Assembly: GCA_900768075.1 (NCBI GenBank)
Contig: CAAGBN010000012.1
Span: forward strand, 1-15,349
DNA: 15,349 nt
Reading direction: 5' to 3'
From: Clostridia bacterium
Lineage (GTDB): Bacteria; Bacillota; Clostridia; Oscillospirales; Acutalibacteraceae
Part shown: piece after piece, positions 6,920 through 13,932 of the stretch
Numbering within the stretch: position 1 is the first letter of the stretch
How the letters are laid out: each line of letters opens with the position of its first letter
The notes under the pieces: model-generated
The model's database searches: none
The model's input: only the letters and a program-made list of their open reading frames with translations
What the model was told of the DNA's origin: nothing
Translations under genes and position numbers: made by a program

Positions 6920-6995
6920 CATAATAAAAGAGTTTTTATTAAAAAACTTTCTTAAATTTGTGAAATCCATTGATTTTTTATTACCTATGGGTTAG

Positions 6996-7001
6996 TATAA
7001 T
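6996..7001 (+). promoter_or_regulatory. Candidate -10 element ahead of the leader ORF and AI-2E-family gene
   Basis: TATAAT lies in GTTAGTATAATATAG. No good -35 is seen at 17 bases (T-tract only); TTGATT is at a 20-base spacing. Transcription would start near 7008, just before the AAGGTG of the short leader ORF. Confidence 0.45.
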
Positions 7002-7022
7002 ATAGATACAAGGTGAATTTTT

Positions 7023-7058
7023 ATGCAAAAAACATATCCGCACACAAAATGCGGATAA
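7023..7058 (+). CDS. Possible leader peptide MQKTYPHTKCG
   Basis: An 11-codon ORF starts with ATG at 7023, preceded by AAGGTG (7010-7015) at 7 bases. Its codons overlap a perfect 8-bp hairpin TATCCGCA (7035-7042) / TGCGGATA (7050-7057) that includes the stop codon. It lies in the roughly 120-base leader of the AI-2E-family gene. The layout (ribosome site, tiny ORF, hairpin, then the main gene) suits translational attenuation or control of leader stability. No run of one regulatory amino acid is present, and the T-run for a terminator is missing, so the role is uncertain. Confidence 0.35.
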   Translation: MQKTYPHTKCG

Positions 7059-7125
7059 AATACAGGGCATATATGATTTAAAAAAGTAATTAGTTATCAA
7101 CAAATTCTGCAAGGGTGGTGTGTTT

Positions 7126-8316
7126 ATGGCAGATATCGAAAAAAAACGAAAACTTATAATCAACGTTGCATTTTATGCAATGCTTCTCGTTCTTGGATTT
7201 CTTTTCTATAAGTATGCTTTCGGTGTATGTTTCCCGATAATGTTTGCATTTTTTGTGGCGGTTATATTGCAAAGACCCAAGAACTTCGTAATTAAAAAGA
7301 CACCTATCAAAAAAGGCTTCGCATCGACTCTTTGTGTTTTTGCACTTATGCTTATTGCGGCAGCTGTCGTTGTGCTAATAGGTGTCAGAGCAACCGAAGA
7401 GATAAAGGGCTTTATCGACTATATAACAGTGCAGTTCAGCAATTTTGATACAATAGTCAACACTGTAGAAACATTTATTCTCAGCACCATCGGCAAGCTT
7501 CCCGAGTTTATCAGTGAAACGGCTACAGAAAGCATAACAGCTCTCTTTACGCAGCTTCGTGAATTCATAGCAGGTACCAACACGGAGCTTCCCGAGCAAA
7601 TCGGTGGTTTATCCGAAAAAATCAATCTTTCGTGGATAGCAACACCTATTACCGGTGTGCTTTCAACGGCCACAAGAATTCCGTCAATAATTATCAGCAT
7701 AGTGGTTACTATAGTTCTTGCCTGCTTTATGACGGCAGACTATGACCTTATCGTGAGATTTGTATATTGTCAGTTCCCCAAGGAAAAGCGAAAGGATCTC
7801 ACGAGAGCCAAGCAGCTTCTTAAAATGAATCTCGGCAAGATGGCTAAGGCATATGCTCTTATAATGCTTGTAACCTTTACAGAGGTTTTCATCGGTCTTA
7901 CAATACTTAAAATGATAGGACTTTTCAATTCAAGCTATATTGCAGTTATTGCAGTTGTTACGGCTATAGTTGACGTTATCCCTGTCCTCGGAACGGGTAC
8001 AATAGTGCTTCCCTGGGCAGCGTACAGCTTTATTACGGGCAACATTGGTATGGGCATCGGACTTCTCGTGCTTTATGCGACTGTAACGGTTATCAGACAG
8101 ATAGTCGAGCCTAAGCTGGTAGCAGGTCAGCTTGGACTTCCTCCCTTTGTGACACTTATTGCTATGTATCTCGGTCTTAAGATTATCGGTGTGCTTGGTG
8201 TGTTCATCCTGCCGATTATTGCGATTATGCTCAAACTTCTCAACGATGAGGGCATTATAGATTTGTGGAAGTCACCGACAAGGGTGCTTGCAGAAGAAAG
8301 CAAGGCGAAGAAATAA
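7126..8316 (+). CDS. AI-2E family / YtvI-like membrane protein
   Basis: A 396-residue polytopic membrane protein of the AI-2E transporter (UPF0118) family. Hydrophobic segments lie near residues 11-30, 34-50, 66-86, 184-204, 243-265, 270-304, 306-325 and 340-372, with a large soluble stretch between about 90 and 180. Family signatures are DVIPVLGTGTIVLPW (283-297) and RQIVEPKLVAGQLGLPP (324-340). The FVYCQFPKEKRKDL segment (212-225) resembles the sporulation-associated YtvI branch, so a spore-envelope role is possible; AI-2 export is not established for this branch. ATG at 7126 is chosen because AAGGGTGG (7111-7118) is 7 bases upstream; the in-frame GTG at 7120 is too close to that site. It is a single gene with its own terminator. 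Confidence 0.88.
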   Translation: MADIEKKRKLIINVAFYAMLLVLGFLFYKYAFGVCFPIMFAFFVAVILQRPKNFVIKKTPIKKGFASTLCVFALMLIAAAVVVLIGVRATEEIKGFIDYITVQFSNFDTIVNTVETFILSTIGKLPEFISETATESITALFTQLREFIAGTNTELPEQIGGLSEKINLSWIATPITGVLSTATRIPSIIISIVVTIVLACFMTADYDLIVRFVYCQFPKEKRKDLTRAKQLLKMNLGKMAKAYALIMLVTFTEVFIGLTILKMIGLFNSSYIAVIAVVTAIVDVIPVLGTGTIVLPWAAYSFITGNIGMGIGLLVLYATVTVIRQIVEPKLVAGQLGLPPFVTLIAMYLGLKIIGVLGVFILPIIAIMLKLLNDEGIIDLWKSPTRVLAEESKAKK

Positions 8317-8378
8317 CAGCGCGTTTTTGGCTCTTTTTTGGCGCTAGCAAAAAGAACGCCTGCGCGGCGAGTACAATA
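8317..8378 (+). repeat. Post-stop hairpin repeat, copy D
   Basis: It begins at the base after the TAA stop: CAGCGCGTTTTTGG, then arms GCTCTTTTTTG (8330-8340) / CAAAAAGAAC (8348-8357) with one mismatch around GCGCTAG, then GCCTGCGCGGCGAGTACAATA. It is the only gene-end copy on the plus strand, matching its plus-strand gene. Confidence 0.75.
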
Positions 8379-8394
8379 AAATTATAATTTGTAG

Positions 8395-8420
8395 GGGCGC
8401 CCATTGGGCGTCCTTTTTTT
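8395..8420 (+). terminator. Terminator of the AI-2E-family gene
   Basis: An 8-bp stem GGGCGCCC (8395-8402) / GGGCGTCC (8406-8413) has an ATT loop and is followed by TTTTTTT. It lies behind repeat copy D. Confidence 0.85.
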
Positions 8421-8518
8421 GTTGTAACGCGGGGCAGTTGCTCCGTGTCTTTTGGCTTTATGCCGCCAAGGAAGACGGAGAATAAGGAAAGTTTGTGGGT
8501 GTGGGCAACGCCCACAAA
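8421..8518. repeat. Intergenic hairpin cluster upstream of the LRR gene
   Basis: The 308-base gap before the LRR gene holds, after repeat D and the terminator, a bulged hairpin from CTCCGT (8441) to ACGGAG (8480) with inner TTGGC/GCCAA-type pairing, and a perfect triloop hairpin GTGGGC-AAC-GCCCAC (8501-8515) that competes with an outer TTTGTGGG/CCCACAAA pairing (8492-8518). No ORF is supported. No strong promoter for the LRR gene is seen in the last 100 bases. Confidence 0.5.
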
Positions 8519-8624
8519 TATAATCATTACAGTTTTGTCATATTTGTGCTTTTTCATACAGATTTCACAATAGGGTGATAAACTGCAAATATTGGAAGAA
8601 GTTTCCTCAGAAAGGAAGATTAAT

Positions 8625-10415
8625 ATGAAAAAAATTCTATTGTTGCTATCCCTTATTTCAATGATGTTTGCCATTGGCTTTAGTGCCAGTGCTGCAGAGG
8701 AAAAAGTAGTAATTGATAATGTTGTCTATGAGTTGAAAGATCATTATCGTCATATGCTTAACGATAACTACGGATTGCATTATGCAGTAACCGATTTTTT
8801 TGAAGATGAAACTCTTGCGGAAACCACAACTAAAATAACCATCGTAGATAAAATTGACGGTATAAAAGTTGTAGGTGTAGATACAAACGATATTGATTCG
8901 GATTATGACGGAATTGCGCGTGACAATAATGATGAATATCCATCGGTAAAGGAAGTTGTGCTTCCTACAACAATAAAATATCTGGGAAGATTTGCACTAA
9001 GTTGCTTTCCGTCTGTTGAGGAGATTCTTCTTCCGGCAGAGTTGGATAATCTTAACATTGGCACGTTTGCATATATGGACAGCCTTAAGAGTATAACACT
9101 TCCGGGCGGAATAACATATATTGATAATCGAGCTTTTTTACATTGTTACAATCTTGAAAAGGTTGTTTTTCAGGGTGATGTGACTGAAATTGATAGATAT
9201 GCTTTTTGCGGTTGCAACAAGCTCACTTCGATTAATTTCCCTGCAACTCTCAAAAATATAAGAAAGGGAGCATTTGCCGGAACGGCATTCAAAAAAATAG
9301 TTCTGCCTGCCGGCGTTGATACCCATGATTCTTTTTACGGATGTTCTAATCTGAAAAATGTGGTTTATTTGGGAACTAAGCCTGTTAAAACTCTGGAAAT
9401 AGATGACTTTTCAGACTGCAAAAATCTGAAAAATATATATTTGAGAGGTGTAGCAACCAAGAAAATAAAATTCGGTTATTTGGGTTATTTGTTCAAGGAT
9501 CGCTATATTAAAAATATATACTTCGAGGGTTCTGAGGAACTCTGGAACAAGCTCACTCAAAAAGAGGAAAGAGCATCGCTTAAAGAAAAGAATGTTCATA
9601 TAGGATTTTATTATAAGCATCAGCACAACTTTGTTATCGATGGTGAGCCTACTTGCAAAAAAGGCGGTACATTCAATTGCAAATGCATTTGCGGTGACAG
9701 CTATAAAGTGACTTTGCCCAAGAATCCAAACAATCACAAATTCGGTGGTTGGAAAGTAACAAAAGAAGCAACTTGTGCTGTTATGGGTCTGAGAAAAAGA
9801 ACTTGCAAAACCTGCGGATATGTTCAGCAGGCTAAGATAAGAAAAGATTTTCTCGGTACAGTTCTATACAGAGAAGAGAAAGTTTTTTCTGACAGTATTG
9901 AGTTCAACTGGAAAGCTGCGCAAAATGCTACCGGTTATAATGTTTACCTTAAGGATGAAGCAAAAAAAGAAGCTGTTCTTATAGATACAATAAAAGACGG
10001 TAAGGCTGAAACATATACCTTTAAAAACCTTGAAAGCGGAAAATACTACATCTATGAAATAGAAGCATATAATGTAGATAAATTCGGAAATGTTGCAAAA
10101 AGTGAAAGGGCGGTTCAAAGCGCTACAACTGTCGGTACTCAGCCGAAAAATCTTAAAGCAACATCAACTCAGGCAGGTGTTGTTGAACTCACTTGGGATT
10201 CATCAGGCGAAGATGTAAGCTATGATATCTACTGTGGCTCAGATAAAGAAGTTAAATGGAAGGAATATTATTCAAAAACGAATAAAAAGACAATCAAAAA
10301 CCTCAAGAGCGGAGAAACCTATAGCGTTTATGTAGAAATATGGGGCGGTTATGATTATGAAAATGAAAGGCATATGAGGCTTATAAGTGAAACTGTAGAG
10401 GTAGTTGTAAAATAA
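8625..10415 (+). CDS. Secreted BspA-type leucine-rich-repeat protein with fibronectin III domains
   Basis: A 596-residue extracellular protein. Residues 1-23 are a signal peptide (MKK, hydrophobic core, ASA cleavage site). Residues about 105-275 hold BspA/LRR_5-type repeats, visible as recurring SLKSITLPGGITYIDNRAF-like units. Residues about 333-405 form a Cys/His-rich segment with CxC and CxxCG pairs (C352/354/356, C384, C394, C397) that may bind metal or form disulfides. Two fibronectin type III-like domains follow (about 412-503 and 505-595). There is no LPxTG motif, SLH domain or C-terminal anchor, so it is probably secreted or held non-covalently. BspA relatives bind host or bacterial surfaces; the ligand is unknown. 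ATG at 8625 follows AAAGGAAG at good spacing; the upstream in-frame ATG at 8592 would bury the signal peptide. Single gene with its own terminator. Confidence 0.85.
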   Translation: MKKILLLLSLISMMFAIGFSASAAEEKVVIDNVVYELKDHYRHMLNDNYGLHYAVTDFFEDETLAETTTKITIVDKIDGIKVVGVDTNDIDSDYDGIARDNNDEYPSVKEVVLPTTIKYLGRFALSCFPSVEEILLPAELDNLNIGTFAYMDSLKSITLPGGITYIDNRAFLHCYNLEKVVFQGDVTEIDRYAFCGCNKLTSINFPATLKNIRKGAFAGTAFKKIVLPAGVDTHDSFYGCSNLKNVVYLGTKPVKTLEIDDFSDCKNLKNIYLRGVATKKIKFGYLGYLFKDRYIKNIYFEGSEELWNKLTQKEERASLKEKNVHIGFYYKHQHNFVIDGEPTCKKGGTFNCKCICGDSYKVTLPKNPNNHKFGGWKVTKEATCAVMGLRKRTCKTCGYVQQAKIRKDFLGTVLYREEKVFSDSIEFNWKAAQNATGYNVYLKDEAKKEAVLIDTIKDGKAETYTFKNLESGKYYIYEIEAYNVDKFGNVAKSERAVQSATTVGTQPKNLKATSTQAGVVELTWDSSGEDVSYDIYCGSDKEVKWKEYYSKTNKKTIKNLKSGETYSVYVEIWGGYDYENERHMRLISETVEVVVK

Positions 10416-10421
10416 AAATGT

Positions 10422-10450
10422 AATCCCTGACAGCAATGTCGGGGATTTTT
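10422..10450 (+). terminator. Terminator of the LRR gene
   Basis: An 11-bp stem AATCCCTGACA (10422-10432) / TGTCGGGGATT (10437-10447) has a GCAA loop, one T-G pair, and a following T-run. It lies 6 bases after the stop codon. Confidence 0.88.
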
Positions 10451-10508
10451 ACTTCCTCTGAATGTGGGATAAAACCTGCCGTTTTTAGTCGCTCCGACGC
10501 GTACCAAC

Positions 10509-10536
10509 AAAAAAGACAGCCACTATGGACTGTCTT
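10509..10536 (-). terminator. Terminator of typA
   Basis: On the minus strand AAGACAG (10530-10536) pairs with CTGTCTT (10513-10519), extended by CCA/TGG with a one-base bulge, and is followed by TTTTTTG. It sits beyond repeat copy E. Confidence 0.78.
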
Positions 10537-10545
10537 AATGTTATA

Positions 10546-10604
10546 TCGCTCGCCGCGGGGCGTTACTTTTGCTGGCGCCCAAAAGTAACAAAAACGCGCT
10601 GTTA
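10546..10604 (-). repeat. Post-stop hairpin repeat, copy E
   Basis: On the minus strand it starts at the base after the typA stop: TAACAGCGCGTTTTTG, perfect arms GTTACTTTTG / CAAAAGTAAC around the GCGCCAG block, then GCCCCGCGGCGAGCG. Compared with copy C, one base pair of the stem has changed from C-G to T-A. Confidence 0.75.
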
Positions 10605-12422
10605 TTACTTCTTGAACTGCTTTTTCATTCGCATTTCTTTTGAAAGAATTGTCTTTCTGAGTCTGAGTGAAGTGGGTGTTACCTCGAGAAGCTCGTCATC
10701 CTTAATGAATTCCATACACTGCTCAAGTGAAAGGTTTGTGGGAGGTACGAGTCTGAGAGCATCATCTGAGCCTGATGCTCGTGTGTTGGTCAGGTGCTTC
10801 TGTTTGCATACATTACATACAACATCTTCAGACTTGGCACACTCACCGACAATCATACCCTCATATACGGGTACGCCTGCACCGATAAAGAGACGACCTC
10901 TGTCCTGAGTGTTGAACAGACCGTAAGCTGAGCTTTCGCCTGTCTCATGTACTACAATTGAACCGCGTTCTCTTGTGATGATATCGCCTTTATAAGGCTC
11001 ATAGCCTGCAAAAAGCTGATTCATAATACCGTTACCGTTGGTGTCGGTCATAAACTCGCTTCTGTAGCCGATAAGACCTCTTGCAGGTACCTTGAACTCA
11101 AGGTGTGTTGAGCCACCGTCACGGGCACCCATATTTTCAAGCTCACCCTTTCTTGAGCAGACCTTTTCAATAACTGAGCCTGCATACTGCTCGGGCACTT
11201 CAACAATAAGAAGCTCCATAGGCTCCATTGTCACGCCGTTTTCTTCCTTGAGAATAACCTTAGGACGTGATACCTGGAACTCGTATCCCTGACGGCGCAT
11301 TGTTTCAATGAGGATTGAAAGATGAAGCTCACCACGACCGCTGACCTTGAATGAGTCAGTTGTATCGGTTTCTTCTACTCGCATTGATACGTTAGTCTCA
11401 ACCTCTTTGAAAAGACGCTCACGGATGTTTCTTGAGGTTACAAATTTACCTTCTTTACCTGCAAAAGGGCTGTTATTTACGATGAAGTTCATTGAAATTG
11501 TGGGCTCATCAATTTTGATGAAGGGGAGAGGTTCAACGTGTTCGGGATCACAGGCTGTGTCACCGATGTTGATTTCAGCAATACCTGAAACACAAACAAG
11601 ATCACCGAGAGTTGCAGTTGCAACCTCAACTCTTTTGAGACCCTCAAACTGATAAAGCTTACTGATTCTTACATTCTTTCGGTCACCGCTGTTGTTGCAG
11701 AGTACCACCTGCTGTCCCTGTTTAACTGAGCCTCTTTCGACTCTGCCGACACCGATACGGCCGATGTAATCATCATAGTCAAGTGATGAGAAGAGAATCT
11801 GTGTGGGACCCTCAAGCTCGCCCTTGGGGGCATCTATATTTTCAAGGATAGCATCAAGAAGAGGACGCATATCACCCTCACGTGCACTGTCGTCAAGAGA
11901 AGCGTAGCCGTCACGGCCACTTGCATAAACTACAGGGAATTCAAGCTGGTCTTCGTCAGCGCCGAGCTCAATAAACAGATCGAGCACCTCGTCGATAACC
12001 TCAACGGGTCTTGCGCCTGGTCTGTCAATTTTATTTACAACTACAACTACCTTTTTCTTAAGACCGAGAGCTTTCTTGAGTACGAATCTGGTCTGAGGCA
12101 TACAGCCCTCAAAAGCGTCAACGAGAAGAAGTACACCGTCTACCATAAGGAGGATTCGCTCAACCTCACCGCCGAAGTCAGCGTGACCGGGGGTGTCAAC
12201 GATATTGATTTTTGTATCCTTATAGTGAATAGCTGTATTTTTAGAGAGGATAGTGATGCCTCTTTCGCGTTCGAGGTCACCTGAGTCCATAACACGGTCT
12301 GCTACCTGCTCGTTAGTTCTGAAGGTACCGCTTTGTTTTAAGAGCTCGTCAACGAGGGTGGTTTTACCGTGGTCAACGTGGGCGATAATTGCAACGTTTC
12401 TTACTTCGTTTCTGATGTCCAT
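10605..12422 (-). CDS. typA: Translational GTPase TypA/BipA
   Basis: A 605-residue ribosome-associated GTPase of the EF-G-like family, involved in 50S subunit maturation and stress or cold adaptation. All G motifs are present: G1 AHVDHGKT (14-21), G2 RGITI (54-58), G3 DTPGH (76-80), G4 NKID (130-133) and G5 ASGRDG (166-171). A domain II beta-barrel and a C-terminal region containing GRGELHLSILIETMRRQGYEF follow, as in TypA rather than LepA or EF-G. Length matches the family. ATG at 12422 follows AAGGTGA, and a good sigma-A promoter lies upstream. It is monocistronic; downstream come repeat E and a terminator. Confidence 0.97.
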   Translation of the reverse strand: MDIRNEVRNVAIIAHVDHGKTTLVDELLKQSGTFRTNEQVADRVMDSGDLERERGITILSKNTAIHYKDTKINIVDTPGHADFGGEVERILLMVDGVLLLVDAFEGCMPQTRFVLKKALGLKKKVVVVVNKIDRPGARPVEVIDEVLDLFIELGADEDQLEFPVVYASGRDGYASLDDSAREGDMRPLLDAILENIDAPKGELEGPTQILFSSLDYDDYIGRIGVGRVERGSVKQGQQVVLCNNSGDRKNVRISKLYQFEGLKRVEVATATLGDLVCVSGIAEINIGDTACDPEHVEPLPFIKIDEPTISMNFIVNNSPFAGKEGKFVTSRNIRERLFKEVETNVSMRVEETDTTDSFKVSGRGELHLSILIETMRRQGYEFQVSRPKVILKEENGVTMEPMELLIVEVPEQYAGSVIEKVCSRKGELENMGARDGGSTHLEFKVPARGLIGYRSEFMTDTNGNGIMNQLFAGYEPYKGDIITRERGSIVVHETGESSAYGLFNTQDRGRLFIGAGVPVYEGMIVGECAKSEDVVCNVCKQKHLTNTRASGSDDALRLVPPTNLSLEQCMEFIKDDELLEVTPTSLRLRKTILSKEMRMKKQFKK

Positions 12423-12459
12423 TCTTTCACCTTATTTTCAAATTTATTTCAACCTTTTC

Positions 12460-12488
12460 ATTTTATCACGGAATGAGCAAATGTGCAA
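12460..12488 (-). promoter_or_regulatory. Sigma-A promoter of typA
   Basis: On the minus strand -35 TTGCAC (12483-12488), a 17-base spacer and -10 TAAAAT (12460-12465) lie about 40 bases ahead of the typA start. Confidence 0.78.
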
Positions 12489-12543
12489 GAGATTTTTTTA
12501 GGTTGGCAGTTGCTGTGTGAGATAGTCTGCGGTGAAGGTGGAA

Positions 12544-12624
12544 GGCGGCTCCATTAAATCGCCCTTAGGGCGATTTACGGCTACGCTGTAGCCGAGGCGA
12601 ACTTTGTTCGCCTATGGAGCCGCC
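12544..12624. repeat. Perfect cloverleaf palindrome (outer stem plus three contiguous hairpins)
   Basis: The outer stem GGCGGCTCCAT (12544-12554) / ATGGAGCCGCC (12614-12624) has 11 perfect pairs. Inside, with no unpaired bases at any junction, are TAAATCGCCC/GGGCGATTTA (12555-12577, TTA loop), CGGCTAC/GTAGCCG (12578-12594, GCT loop) and AGGCGAAC/GTTCGCCT (12595-12613, TTT loop). Of 81 bases only the three triloops are unpaired. It lies between the typA promoter and the terminator of the leftward gene at 12679. It has no tRNA consensus bases and no ORF. The build resembles the 121-289 element, but the sequences differ. Confidence 0.85.
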
Positions 12625-12650
12625 GTGCCTGCCTGAATAGCAAATCAAAT

Positions 12651-12671
12651 CCCCGACAGAGACTGTCGGGG
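12651..12671 (-). terminator. Terminator of the sigma/membrane-protein operon
   Basis: A perfect 9-bp stem CCCCGACAG (12651-12659) / CTGTCGGGG (12663-12671) has a triloop; on the minus strand it is followed by ATTTGATTTG, so the T-run is weak. It starts 8 bases beyond the stop codon. Confidence 0.7.
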
Positions 12672-12678
12672 GAGAGTG

Positions 12679-13932
12679 TTATTGTGTCATTTCTGTTCCG
12701 CACCACCATATAGGATCACTTGTGCTCGTTTCGTCTGCTGAATCTGTCATAGCAACTGCATCTGTAGTTGGAACAGTTGTATAGTATTCTGTAGTTTCTG
12801 CAATGGGTGTTGCCGAAGAAACCTCTGTATGTCCGCTGATGGGCTCTGTGGTTGAAACAGCGGTTGTCGGCTCTGTAACGGGAGTAGTTATTGCTTTTAT
12901 CTCTTCAAAGGTTATATTATAGCTGGATTCAAGGAAGTTGGCTACAGCTTCCTTGCCTACATAAAAAGTGTATTCATAACCGATTAAATTGGTGGTGATA
13001 TGGCCATCTTCATATATCTTTAGCACCTTGCTTTCTCTGCCGAGCTCACGGCAACTGATTGATACGGTGACATATTGACCTGTTGCTTCTGCATTTGCAT
13101 CCATAATATTTACACAACTGCTGTCAGAGAGTAAAAAGCTTTTTATATCCTGTGCATTTTTCTCGTTTACAGGGAAGTTGTTTCCGGGATAGAGCGTGAT
13201 TGAGCCGTAGGTCACTGTGTTGTCATAGTCAATGGCGTTGAGAAACTCGCCTAAGGTTTCAGGTGTATATGAACTGCTGACATAAGCGTAAATTCTGTCG
13301 TCGTCGGGGAAGCTGACACCTAAGACAAGATCATCGCTGAGCCCCTCAAGAGAGAATACATCAACAAGGGTTGTGTGACGCGTACCGTTCGGTTCGAGTC
13401 CTGCAATGTATTTATCAGTGAGAAGTAAGGTTGCAGGTCGTGTTGTCGCTGTTTCTGAAGATGATTCAAAGGGGTAAGTATATGCTCTTTCTACACAGCC
13501 ACCGACTGTTTCCGGTATATCTATCGTGCTCAGGTGTTGAGCACCCTTGATTGCTAAGGTGTTAAATTTGCCGGGCATAGATTTCATCGCCCAATCCGTT
13601 TCCTGTGAAATCTCAGTGGTGGTAATATAAGGAGAAGTGGTGTTTTGTGTCGGTGGGGCAGTGGGTAGGGTTATCTGTGATTTTGTTGTATTGCCGATAT
13701 CAGTCTGTGAGTCGTATGTAGAGGAAAGATAGGCCTGAAAATCCAAAATCTCTTCGACTTGTGCTTTAAGCCAGTTCCTGCGAACTGCGACAAGACATGT
13801 AGCTGTAACAACAACGAGGCAGACAATGGTTGTTGAAATCTGCATAACAGCCTGTCGTTTTATTTTCTTTTTTTCGTTGTATTCGTCTCTTCGCTTCAAT
13901 ACATTCCTTGAAATTTCATCATAGTCTTTCAT
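12679..13932 (-). CDS. Single-pass membrane protein with Thr-rich stalks, probable anti-sigma factor or sensor
   Basis: A 417-residue protein. A charged cytoplasmic N-terminus (1-28, rich in K/R/E) is followed by one membrane segment (about 29-50), so the bulk is likely extracytoplasmic. Outside lie a Thr/Ser/Pro-rich linker (about 82-110), a mixed globular region (about 115-345), a second Thr/Pro-rich tract (about 349-405) and a C-terminus ending WWCGTEMTQ. I recognise no zinc anti-sigma HxxxCxxC motif, so it is not a typical ZAS protein. ATG at 13932 is chosen: AAGGAGGG lies 8 bases upstream within the sigma gene, and it overlaps the sigma stop by 14 bases, implying translational coupling. 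That coupling, plus topology, suggests it restrains or senses for the sigma factor. Longer in-frame starts lack a ribosome site. Ligand unknown. Confidence 0.72.
   Translation of the reverse strand: MKDYDEISRNVLKRRDEYNEKKKIKRQAVMQISTTIVCLVVVTATCLVAVRRNWLKAQVEEILDFQAYLSSTYDSQTDIGNTTKSQITLPTAPPTQNTTSPYITTTEISQETDWAMKSMPGKFNTLAIKGAQHLSTIDIPETVGGCVERAYTYPFESSSETATTRPATLLLTDKYIAGLEPNGTRHTTLVDVFSLEGLSDDLVLGVSFPDDDRIYAYVSSSYTPETLGEFLNAIDYDNTVTYGSITLYPGNNFPVNEKNAQDIKSFLLSDSSCVNIMDANAEATGQYVTVSISCRELGRESKVLKIYEDGHITTNLIGYEYTFYVGKEAVANFLESSYNITFEEIKAITTPVTEPTTAVSTTEPISGHTEVSSATPIAETTEYYTTVPTTDAVAMTDSADETSTSDPIWWCGTEMTQ

Noticed and set aside
6981..7272. Minus-strand open frames between hom and the AI-2E-family gene
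   Set aside because: They overlap the AI-2E coding start and its leader, are AT-rich with no ribosome site, and look like chance frames.
8255..8674. Minus-strand 139-codon open frame in the gap before the LRR gene
   Set aside because: It spans repeat D, a terminator and hairpins, overlaps the ends of both flanking genes, and has no recognisable protein features.
10525..10908. Plus-strand open frame over the typA 3' end
   Set aside because: It runs through the typA terminator, repeat E and typA coding sequence; the typA frame is unambiguous.
12544..12624. Cloverleaf as a tRNA or tRNA-like gene
   Set aside because: All loops are 3 bases, there is no TTCRA T-loop, no 7-base anticodon loop and no CCA; only the overall shape is similar.
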